Notes: generated from the letters alone by a model not told the origin. 5,402 nucleotides of DNA from an uncultured Bacteroides sp. (GCA_900544675.1 UQVZ01000081.1:1-5402), one strand, 5' to 3'; counted from the first letter of the stretch, positions 1-5,137 are shown. Program-made: numbers and translations.

Positions 1-43
1 TACTTGTTTGGATTTTCTTTTCATCTTTAATATACCTGTTTAT

Positions 44-1168
44 TTATTGTAAATAGTTTGCAGTCGAGATAAACTTTTTGATTTCTTCTTCGGAGGGAAG
101 TTCTATCATATACTTCTGCACGAAGATGTTCGGGTCTAATCCGGCAGTGGCGTATTTTACCAACGTGTCGCCCTTCTCGGTGCAAAGCAGGATGCCGACA
201 GGCGGATTGTCGTCGGGTTGCATCACTTCTGACTTGTAATAGTTAAGGTATAGGTTCAGTTGCGAGGCATACTCGTGGCGGAACTTGTCTATCTTCAATT
301 CCACAATGATATGGCATTTCAAGATGCGATGATAGAAAACGAGGTCGGCAAAGAAATAATCCCCGTCTATCAGGATGCGCTTTTGCCGGGCTTCGAAGCA
401 GAAGCCATGCCCCATTTCCAGCAGGAAGTGTTGCAAGTTGTCGAGGATGGATTGCTCCAAGTCGCTTTCCGTTACCAAGGCTCGGTCGTTCAATCCCAAG
501 AACTCCAATGTAACAGGTGTGTTAATAATGTCTTTGGGCTGTAATTGCGTGGCTTGCCGCTGCACCAAAGCAGACAAGGCTTCTTTGTTTTTCGACAATC
601 CGCTGCGCTCGTAATAGAGGGAATTGATTTGCCGCTCCAGTTCTCTTGCTGACCAACAACCCCTTATTGCTTCCATTTCATAGAAAGCACGTTTGACCGG
701 ATTTTCTATTTTAGAAATAAACTTTAAATGAGAATACGGTAATCTTTCAAATAATCTATCAGCTTGTGTATTCCATTCACTTGGTTGATTATTAACGGAT
801 TGTAATTCGGCACTCACCGTGTGCCGAATTGGGTCTGTGAATTCGGCGGACAGTGTGTGCCGAATTTCGCTTCCTGCCAATATGTATTGTGCGATAGGCT
901 CTTTCAGTTGCGGATAAACAAGGTATAGCCGCCGGAACTCACGAAACCTGCGCTCGTTCAGTCCTTTGACATTCAACCGCTGTTCCAGTTTCTTCAACAG
1001 TTGTTCGCCGTATGCGGCACGGTCTTCACCGTTTTGCTCAAACTCCACGATATAGCAGCCCATGAGCCAATTGCGGGCAGTCAGGGCGAGGTTTACAGCG
1101 TGTGCGGCTTGCGCCTGCAACGTGCTTTGTATCGTGCTGATATGTTTTACTAATGCTTCAAAGTCCAT
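44..1168 (-). CDS. DUF1016 / YhcG-family PD-(D/E)xK nuclease-like protein
   Basis: The 374-residue protein has the two-part layout of the DUF1016 (YhcG) family. The N-terminal part (about 1-195) is a helical, probably DNA-binding region with family-typical stretches: NWLMGCYIVEFEQ near 33-45, LNERRFREFRRLY near 70-82, LPYSHLKFI near 143-151, FYEMEAIRGCWSARELERQI near 162-181 and YYERSGLSKNK near 185-195. The C-terminal part (about 215-370) is a PD-(D/E)xK nuclease domain: D275 in FFADLVFYH, E290-L-K292 in VELKI, and Q303 in the following helix form the expected catalytic pattern, with E238 a possible extra acidic residue. The length is normal for the family and no key residue is missing, so it looks functional. 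It starts 25 nt after the recombinase stop and probably shares its transcript. The next in-frame Met is residue 36, inside a conserved stretch, so the first Met is chosen. Known members sit in restriction, defence and mobile loci; the cellular role remains poorly defined. The repeat at residues 101-124 is described separately. Confidence 0.9.
   Translation of the reverse strand: MDFEALVKHISTIQSTLQAQAAHAVNLALTARNWLMGCYIVEFEQNGEDRAAYGEQLLKKLEQRLNVKGLNERRFREFRRLYLVYPQLKEPIAQYILAGSEIRHTLSAEFTDPIRHTVSAELQSVNNQPSEWNTQADRLFERLPYSHLKFISKIENPVKRAFYEMEAIRGCWSARELERQINSLYYERSGLSKNKEALSALVQRQATQLQPKDIINTPVTLEFLGLNDRALVTESDLEQSILDNLQHFLLEMGHGFCFEARQKRILIDGDYFFADLVFYHRILKCHIIVELKIDKFRHEYASQLNLYLNYYKSEVMQPDDNPPVGILLCTEKGDTLVKYATAGLDPNIFVQKYMIELPSEEEIKKFISTANYLQ
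804..866. repeat. Two-copy 36-bp-period palindromic repeat inside the DUF1016 gene
   Basis: Two copies, 804-830 and 840-866, lie 36 bp apart. Each is an inverted repeat: copy one has perfect 10-bp arms (AATTCGGCAC / GTGCCGAATT) around 7 nt, and copy two has 8-bp arms (AATTCGGC / GCCGAATT) around 11 nt. In protein they give a 12-residue tandem repeat, EIRHTLSAEFTD then PIRHTVSAELQS (residues 101-124), in the linker between the first helical block and the LPYSH block of DUF1016. The unit is an exact multiple of three, so copy-number change would keep the frame. Confidence 0.85.
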
Positions 1169-1196
1169 AATTGCAAAGGTAAGTCTTTTATGGTTA
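1169..1196 (-). repeat. Spacer between recombinase stop and next ATG, also present at 4943-4970
   Basis: The 25 nt between the recombinase stop (1194-1196) and the DUF1016 start codon (1166-1168) closely resemble the 25 nt between the decayed recombinase stop (4968-4970) and an ATG at 4940-4942. Both contain, on the minus strand, ATAAAAGACT followed by a CTTTGCAA block. Carried on into the recombinase 3' ends, about 40 of the first 49 aligned bases (from 1171 and from 4945) match. The conserved unit is therefore recombinase 3' end plus spacer up to an ATG. Beyond the ATG I see no convincing similarity. Confidence 0.75.
1174..1181 (-). promoter_or_regulatory. Possible -7 box (TACCTTTG) just before the DUF1016 start
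   Basis: TACCTTTG matches the Bacteroidetes -7 consensus TAnnTTTG exactly and ends 5 nt before the start codon. I find no TTTG -33 element at 17-21 nt upstream, only the AT-rich GTTTTAA. If active, it would give a transcript starting at or next to the ATG, that is, a leaderless mRNA. Read-through from the recombinase gene is the simpler explanation for expression. Confidence 0.3.
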
Positions 1197-2423
1197 AAAC
1201 TTTAATTCCGGCAGGCTGTTTATCGCCTCCTCTTTCAATTTATCCACCGCACGGGTGTATTTCTCCGTATGTTTCAGTCCGCTATGCCCGAGCAGGCTGG
1301 CAACCGTCTTGATGTTCGCCCCATTGTTGAGGATATTCACGGCGAATGAGTGACGGGCGCAATGCCAGCTTATGTGCTTATCTATCCCGGCTCTTTTCAC
1401 CCAACGCTTGACGGATTTGCAGCAACTTTCATACGAAGGAAGGTTGAAGATGAGAGCGTCTTTGTTGCCGTCTGCCGGCGGTTCTCCCACAAGCGAAAGA
1501 AGCCCGTCATTGAGCGGAATGACCACACCGCTACTGGCGGAATGACCTTTGGTCTTGTTCTGCTCAAATTTTAGCAGCTTGTTAGCGTAGTCGATATTCT
1601 TATAGGTAAGGTCTTTCACGTCACAGAAACGCAAGCCGCAATACAGGCAAAAGATAAACGCACGCCTTACGTTGGGGTTCTCGTTGTCATAATGGCACGC
1701 AATCAACCGCTGGATTTCTTCCGGCGAAAGCACGTCCTTGCGTAGTATCTGGCTATCCGCTTTGCAGGTAACGCCTTTGCAGGGGTCTTTCAGCATCACA
1801 TCGTGGTCTATCGCATAGTGGATAACCTTCTTGAAACGCTGGAAGATGCTTTTAGCCCCTTCGCCCACGCTCCGGGATTGCAGATAAGCTACGAACTGTT
1901 CCATCATGTCCTTCGTGATAAGTTCAGGCTTGATGCCGAACTCGTGCATCGGATAATGCTCCTTCAAAAAGTCCTTGAAACGGCTTAGGGCGATTTGCAC
2001 CATCCGAATGTCTTTCTTGGTGTAATCATTGATATAGGCTTGAAAATAATCCAAGAAATTCACATTCCGGTCTTTTTTCAGGCGATAGCCCAACATACTT
2101 TCTTTAAACTCCTGTTCACGCTCGGCACGTATCCTTACAGCAAGCTCCAATGTTTCTTTATTCTGTTGGCGTTCCGCAGGAGTACGGGGCTTTTCTATCA
2201 GATACAGGCTGAGGTTCTCTTTTCGCCTGTGATGCTTGATAGAGAATTTCGGCTTTCCCTGCATCTTACCGCTTTCATAATACACCTGATTACCATTTTC
2301 ATCCAATACTGGCTTTTCCTCTCTACCCAAATAATACTCCAGATACAAACTAATTCTGCCGTCCGACAGCTTATTTTGCTCCAGTTTAGGATTTTCTTTC
2401 GTTTTATTTTCTAACTTTGCCAT
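1194..2423 (-). CDS. Tyrosine-type site-specific recombinase (phage-integrase family, Bacteroidales type)
   Basis: The 409-residue protein catalyses DNA strand exchange, most likely integration and excision of the element that carries it. Three parts can be seen: an N-terminal arm-binding region (about 20-110), a SAM-like core-binding domain (about 120-215, starting VNFLDYFQAYI) and the catalytic domain (about 228-400). All catalytic positions are present: R265 in CGLRFCDV, K292 in NKTKG, H354 and R357 in HCARHSF, H380 in LLGHSG, and the nucleophile Y389 in HTEKYTR. Length and domain order are normal for Bacteroides conjugative or mobilizable element integrases, and no frameshift is seen. It has its own consensus promoter (2507-2536) about 85 nt upstream, embedded in repeats, and is followed after 25 nt by the DUF1016 gene. 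A second, decayed relative lies at 4968-5137. I cannot say which att site it uses or which named element it belongs to. Confidence 0.95.
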   Translation of the reverse strand: MAKLENKTKENPKLEQNKLSDGRISLYLEYYLGREEKPVLDENGNQVYYESGKMQGKPKFSIKHHRRKENLSLYLIEKPRTPAERQQNKETLELAVRIRAEREQEFKESMLGYRLKKDRNVNFLDYFQAYINDYTKKDIRMVQIALSRFKDFLKEHYPMHEFGIKPELITKDMMEQFVAYLQSRSVGEGAKSIFQRFKKVIHYAIDHDVMLKDPCKGVTCKADSQILRKDVLSPEEIQRLIACHYDNENPNVRRAFIFCLYCGLRFCDVKDLTYKNIDYANKLLKFEQNKTKGHSASSGVVIPLNDGLLSLVGEPPADGNKDALIFNLPSYESCCKSVKRWVKRAGIDKHISWHCARHSFAVNILNNGANIKTVASLLGHSGLKHTEKYTRAVDKLKEEAINSLPELKF

Positions 2424-2482
2424 TGTTTAGAGGTTTTATCCCGATTTAGGTACCGTAACCGGGTGATTACATTAAATGGTTG

Positions 2483-2525
2483 ATTTTCTTTTGTTTTCCG
2501 ATGTTGCAAAGGTACAAAAGAAAAT
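2483..2525. repeat. Perfect 12-bp inverted repeat around the recombinase promoter -7 box
   Basis: ATTTTCTTTTGT at 2483-2494 and its exact reverse complement ACAAAAGAAAAT at 2514-2525 flank 19 nt. The right arm overlaps the last two positions of the -7 box and runs into the promoter spacer; the left arm lies in the early transcribed region. The 19-nt gap is longer than the 5-8 nt usual between recombinase core sites, so a regulatory operator or paired accessory binding sites fits better than a crossover core. Confidence 0.7.
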
Positions 2526-2536
2526 GAAATTTCAAA
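2507..2536 (-). promoter_or_regulatory. Bacteroidetes consensus promoter for the recombinase gene
   Basis: On the minus strand a TTTG -33 element (2533-2536) is followed by 18 nt and then TACCTTTG (2507-2514), an exact TAnnTTTG -7 box. The spacing fits the primary Bacteroidetes sigma factor. The expected start lies near 2500, giving a leader of roughly 75-80 nt to the ATG at 2423. Direct repeats overlap the -33 side and an inverted repeat overlaps the -7 side, so repression by a bound protein, possibly the recombinase itself, is plausible. Confidence 0.75.
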
Positions 2537-2554
2537 GTGTACTAAAAGTGTACT
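2535..2554. repeat. Two 9-bp direct repeats AAGTGTACT at 11-bp spacing
   Basis: AAGTGTACT occurs at 2535-2543 and 2546-2554, 11 bp apart (about one helical turn), so two protomers would bind the same DNA face. The first copy overlaps the -33 element of the recombinase promoter. The core contains the palindrome GTAC. This is the arrangement of an operator or of arm-type integrase sites. Confidence 0.55.
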
Positions 2555-2681
2555 GAATAACAGAAAATGGGCAAAATATGGCAAAAACGAAGAAAATAGG
2601 AAATATGCAAATAGCTGATAATAAGAAAGATAAATTCTTTTGTTTTCCTATGATTTCTATGCCTTGTATCGGGTCTGGGTA

Positions 2682-2732
2682 CGAAGGGGAGAAAGACGAA
2701 AATCTTTCTCCTTTTTCGTTTCCTTCCCTTCG
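2682..2732. terminator. Nested hairpin after the three-gene cassette, probable terminator
   Basis: The inner stem is a perfect 9-bp pair, GGAGAAAGA (2688-2696) with TCTTTCTCC (2703-2711), around a 6-nt loop. An outer 7-bp pair, CGAAGGG (2682-2688) with CCCTTCG (2726-2732), encloses it and shares one base with the inner stem. The structure begins 4 nt after the stop codon of the unknown-function gene, where a terminator is expected. The T-run (2712-2716) follows the stem on the plus strand, though, so on the minus strand there is a strong hairpin without a U-tail. It could act in both directions or as an mRNA 3' end stabiliser. Confidence 0.5.
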
Positions 2733-2736
2733 CAAC

Positions 2737-3858
2737 TCATTGGTTTGCTGATAGATTTTTGGGGTCAAACCGTTCTATTATTTCATCCAGTATTTTTTCT
2801 TCCGTGTGTATTATTTCATCCTTTTCACCAAAACGTTTTGTCATTTCGGGAAATAAAGCGGCAAGTCCGTCTTTTTTGAAACGATACATATCAAAGTTCA
2901 TTTCTTTAACCTCTTTCTTATTTTTTGTCAATAGTGGCTGATACTGTTTGTTCGTCAATTCTCTTTTTCGCAATTGTGCTTTCAGTTTATGATTGGCTTC
3001 CCTGAGTTCCTCTGTTCTTATGCACAAGGCTTCCTGCTTCTGAATATAGTCTTCATAGAAAGATTTAACCTTATCCAATCTTGAGTTGATTAACGCAATA
3101 TGCCATTTGCGCTGATAATCATTGCATGCCTCTTGAGTGGATTTACACTGTTCTTTCTGGTTTTGAAGTTTAGCACATAGCAAGCGTATTTTGGCTTGAT
3201 AGTGAAATTCCTTTATGCTTTCTTTGTAAAACTCTGCCGTTGTTTCTTGCTTCAATATTTCAATGACTTCCGGCAAAGTGTATGCCTGATATAGCCTTTT
3301 AGATTCGTGATAATCAGCTGTAATATCGGCAAACTTAGGCCATAGTTCTCTAAAGAACGGCACTCTTACCGTGGCTGTTTCTCCATTTTCGGTGACATTT
3401 GCGCAAAAATTGCCACCGCTGAGTGGGCTGCCCGACACAAACCATATCAAAGACATTGTGTCGTCTTTCTCGTCAAACAGTACAGCATAAGGAGCATTTA
3501 ACCACCATTCTATATAAACGCCCAATGTGGCTGTCTGAAATGCACCGGAATAAGCCAGACCATTTCTTACGCATACCGGTGTGAGCAACATCCTGCTGTC
3601 GCTCAGAATACGTTCGCGGTTAGCCAAAATTAGAAAAGCATTGTCAGTAAACAACTTTCGTAGGCTGAGTTCTTTTTCCTGCGTAGGTTTGGATTTTGAC
3701 GGTTTATGCTTTATACTGAAATATTCGCCAGAGGTATCTACCGTTGGGGTAGTCAATGTTTCTTCTGTCAACATGGCATCTTGTTTAGGATATCCTTGTA
3801 TGACGCGACCGTCTTGCAGCTTTATGCTGTTTTCTATGATATTGATATTTTCTTCCAT
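2737..3858 (-). CDS. Protein of unknown function with a predicted helical/coiled-coil C-terminal half
   Basis: I do not recognise this 373-residue protein. Residues about 1-65 are low in complexity and polar. Residues about 66-200 look like a compact mixed domain with aromatic-rich stretches (VYIEWWLNAPYAVLF near 114-128, SLIWFVSGSPLSGGNF near 136-151, PFFRELWPKF near 167-176). Residues about 200-320 are rich in K, E, Q and R and should form long helices or a coiled coil. A short tail (MYRFKKDGLAALFPEM near 324-339) follows. There is no signal peptide or membrane segment, so it should be cytoplasmic. The start codon lies inside the 45-residue gene upstream (25-nt overlap, different frame), which points to translational coupling. 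The same frame stays open for 29 codons upstream (to a TAA at 3946-3948) without an ATG, so the true N-terminus may be longer if a frameshift is involved. It is last in the NADAR cassette; its function is unknown. Confidence 0.8.
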   Translation of the reverse strand: MEENINIIENSIKLQDGRVIQGYPKQDAMLTEETLTTPTVDTSGEYFSIKHKPSKSKPTQEKELSLRKLFTDNAFLILANRERILSDSRMLLTPVCVRNGLAYSGAFQTATLGVYIEWWLNAPYAVLFDEKDDTMSLIWFVSGSPLSGGNFCANVTENGETATVRVPFFRELWPKFADITADYHESKRLYQAYTLPEVIEILKQETTAEFYKESIKEFHYQAKIRLLCAKLQNQKEQCKSTQEACNDYQRKWHIALINSRLDKVKSFYEDYIQKQEALCIRTEELREANHKLKAQLRKRELTNKQYQPLLTKNKKEVKEMNFDMYRFKKDGLAALFPEMTKRFGEKDEIIHTEEKILDEIIERFDPKNLSANQ

Positions 3859-3971
3859 AGCTGTTTCATAGTTACTGTAAAAGTGGATGGATATATCACC
3901 CGGCAGACGCCTTTCAGTGCTATACCCCTGTAAAGAGTGCTGATTTTAAACCTTTCGATTTTCATCTTCAT
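3834..3971 (-). CDS. Small 45-residue protein, translationally coupled to the NADAR gene
   Basis: A short frame starts with an ATG overlapping the NADAR stop (ATGA, 3968-3971) and ends with TAG at 3834-3836, inside the next gene. It reads MKMKIERFKISTLYRGIALK, continues through CRVIYPSTFTVT and ends LWKKISIS. It is basic (several K and R), with no signal peptide or membrane helix. A second Met is codon 3. The 4-nt overlap upstream and 25-nt overlap downstream are typical of tightly coupled operon genes, and without this frame the NADAR stop and the next start would be 109 nt apart. I know no family for it. Alternatively it is the frameshifted N-terminus of the downstream protein, whose frame is -1 relative to this one and open through most of the stretch; I see no canonical X XXY YYZ slip site, only a T-TTT tetramer near 3880. 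Confidence 0.5.
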   Translation of the reverse strand: MKMKIERFKISTLYRGIALKGVCRVIYPSTFTVTMKQLWKKISIS

Positions 3972-4771
3972 TTCTCTTTGTCAAAAGTCAATAATTCACC
4001 GAATAAATAGATTCTCTTTTCCTTTAATAGTCCATAGTCGATGGGTGGAGTCAGGTTATGCCTTAAAGCGATTTGGCACATTTTCAGTATTTTGCCCATA
4101 TTGTTTTGACCGATAAAGCAACCTATGTTTGTGATTTTACCGCATTCACGGGATATGAGCGCATTGAGGTCTTTCTTCTTCATTGCTGGAAATTGAGTGC
4201 ACAGTTCCTTCGTCCTTTGCCTGCGGACCTGTCTTAGGCATTTGTTCTTTGCGCCCCATACAGAAGAGGTTGCACCGTGGTTTGCTGTACTATCTTCGAT
4301 TATCACCGCATCGTCAGGCAATGAAATAAGCAAATTCCGAAAATTCTCATTGCCGACACACTTACCCCAAACCACATAGAGCATCCATTGCAGACGGATT
4401 TCTTCCCAATCCTTCCGTACATATTCTATGTTTCTCCGCTTTATTACTTTCTTAGCCAGAAAAGCATTCTTTTCTTTCATCAAGCTGCGTTGAACAGCCT
4501 CACCGATTATATCGCCCGAAGAAAACTCTCCACAGAGATAAGCGGCTTTGCTGGTTTGAAACAAATGCCCACAGAGACGGAACGGAAAGCCCTTGCATAA
4601 GTTTCCGAAGCTGAGCGTAATGTTGTTGCGCACATCCGTAGCCTTGCAGAAAGCCCAACAGTTCAGCTTGCTTGCATCGTATTCTTCCATACGGCCAAGC
4701 GCTATTTTGTTGGAAAGAGATTGATTGAAAGAGTTGTGGCGATTACCACTTGTAATGTTACGGTCATCCAT
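3968..4771 (-). CDS. NADAR (YbiA/DUF1768) family protein, putative N-glycosidase
   Basis: This 267-residue protein has the NADAR fold pattern, numbered from the ATG at 4769-4771: PFRLCGHLFQTSKAAY (63-78, matching the PI-x-VDG-x-x-x-TSEHYFQA block of E. coli YbiA), VRKDWEEIRLQWML (118-131), FRNLLISLPDDAVIIEDST (144-162), VWGAKNK (171-177) and GQNNMGKIL (221-229, matching YbiA GKNRLGYLL). About 40 extra residues separate the last two blocks. Studied members cleave N-glycosidic bonds: YbiA-type proteins act on reactive riboflavin-pathway intermediates, and NADAR antitoxins remove ADP-ribose from guanine bases. The usual Glu of the TSE block is Lys (K75, codon AAA at 4547-4549), which may damage catalysis. 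The frame is open to an ATG at 4942, but a consensus promoter lies inside that extension and the extension looks non-family, so the Met at 4771 is chosen. It is first in a three-gene cassette. No DarT-like partner is in the window. Confidence 0.85.
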   Translation of the reverse strand: MDDRNITSGNRHNSFNQSLSNKIALGRMEEYDASKLNCWAFCKATDVRNNITLSFGNLCKGFPFRLCGHLFQTSKAAYLCGEFSSGDIIGEAVQRSLMKEKNAFLAKKVIKRRNIEYVRKDWEEIRLQWMLYVVWGKCVGNENFRNLLISLPDDAVIIEDSTANHGATSSVWGAKNKCLRQVRRQRTKELCTQFPAMKKKDLNALISRECGKITNIGCFIGQNNMGKILKMCQIALRHNLTPPIDYGLLKEKRIYLFGELLTFDKEK

Positions 4772-4872
4772 ACTGTTTTGTTTTTGATTAGACAATCCGC
4801 ATCGTTTTACCACCGTGGCTACAGTGACGCTCGGTTGGTGCGTATTTAAACGCTCTTGATGCTTAATGATTG

Positions 4873-4904
4873 CAAATATAATACTCCAGGAGGCTGTTTG
4901 CAAA
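4873..4904 (-). promoter_or_regulatory. Consensus promoter for the NADAR three-gene cassette
   Basis: On the minus strand a TTTG -33 element (4901-4904), 20 nt and then TATATTTG (4873-4880) match the Bacteroidetes promoter exactly, with a spacer slightly longer than usual. Transcription should start near 4866, leaving a leader of about 95 nt before the chosen ATG at 4771. The promoter lies downstream of the ATG at 4942, so proteins made from this transcript cannot use that start. The leader contains a small GCGT/ACGC inverted repeat at 4840-4853. Confidence 0.65.
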
Positions 4905-4967
4905 TTTCCTGCTAAAATATTTGTTAATATTCCTATTCTCATGGTTGCAAAGATCAGTCTTTTATCT

Positions 4968-5137
4968 TTAAAACTTTGGTTCGGGCAGCCTATTTGTCAC
5001 TTGCTCTTTTTATCCACTGCATGGGTGTATTTTTTCTGCATGCTTTAGCCCGCTTTATCCTAAAAGACGAGCTACGGTCTTGATATTTATCTCGTGGTTT
5101 GTCTATTCCGGATCTTTGGATATAGGCTTGAAAACAG
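4968..5137 (-). pseudogene. Decayed tyrosine recombinase, fragments of core-binding and catalytic regions
   Basis: Translated in pieces, the minus strand matches the intact recombinase at 1194-2423. CFQAYI (near 5122-5137) equals residues 127-131, followed directly and in frame by QRSGIDKP, equal to 343-349, so over 200 residues including catalytic R265 are gone. After a second gap that removes the HxxR box and a change of frame come INIKTVARLLG-stop-SGLKHAEK, equal to 370-388, with the histidine of LLGHSG replaced by TAA. Another frame change gives YTHAVDK, with the nucleophile tyrosine preserved. The tail LPEPKF-stop (4968-4985) matches LPELKF-stop in yet another frame. This is a relic of a second, related integrase that cannot be functional. 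Its 3' end and the next 25 nt parallel those of the intact gene, so the NADAR cassette sits behind it as DUF1016 sits behind the intact copy. Confidence 0.85.

Larger units (their letters stand above)
2486..2652. repeat. Pair of 18-bp direct repeats (2486-2503 and 2635-2652)
   Basis: TTCTTTTGTTTTCC followed by one variable base and ATG occurs at 2486-2503 and 2635-2652, with 17 of 18 positions identical and copies 149 bp apart. The left copy overlaps the left arm of the 12-bp inverted repeat, and the right arm carries the TTCTTTTGT core in inverted orientation, giving three cores in all. They may be recombinase arm-type sites. The motif is T-rich, so chance similarity is not excluded. Confidence 0.55.
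2424..2736. other. 313-nt intergenic control region upstream of the recombinase
   Basis: The spacer between the unknown-function gene and the recombinase is AT-rich and holds no convincing gene. It contains, from right to left, a nested hairpin (2682-2732), one copy of an 18-bp direct repeat (2635-2652), two 9-bp direct repeats (2535-2554), the recombinase promoter (2507-2536) inside a 12-bp inverted repeat, and the second copy of the 18-bp repeat (2486-2503). It ends in a leader of roughly 75-80 nt before the recombinase ATG. This density of repeats fits an integrase-binding or operator region. Confidence 0.7.

Noticed and set aside
260..614. Plus-strand open frames across the 3' half of the DUF1016 gene
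   Set aside because: They are antisense to a well-supported conserved coding region and show no family features or promoter.
804..866. CRISPR-like repeat array
   Set aside because: There are only two palindromic copies with no variable spacers, and they lie inside a conserved coding frame.
1350..2414. Plus-strand open frames across the recombinase gene, including one of 139 codons at 1995-2414
   Set aside because: They are antisense shadows of a gene with all catalytic residues. The hydrophobic composition reflects the reverse complement of charged codons.
2532..2768. A 78-codon minus-strand frame with a hydrophobic tail (LSFLLSAICIFPIFFVFAIF), resembling a small membrane protein
   Set aside because: It starts inside the 3' end of the unknown-function gene and runs through the hairpin, the repeats and into the recombinase promoter. 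Its hydrophobicity comes from T-rich intergenic DNA, and I see no start signal.
3581..3933. Plus-strand open frames opposite the start of the unknown-function gene and the small ORF
   Set aside because: They lie opposite a coherent minus-strand operon with overlapping starts and stops, and no plus-strand promoter was found.
4772..4942. The 57-residue extension as a remnant of a second DUF1016 gene after the relic recombinase
   Set aside because: A few short matches (such as ATTA-n-n-AAA and TTGCA) align with the DUF1016 5' end, but the protein alignment is not convincing in any frame.
4197..5048. Plus-strand open frames across the NADAR gene and the recombinase relic
   Set aside because: They are antisense to conserved NADAR motifs or to recognisable recombinase remnants.
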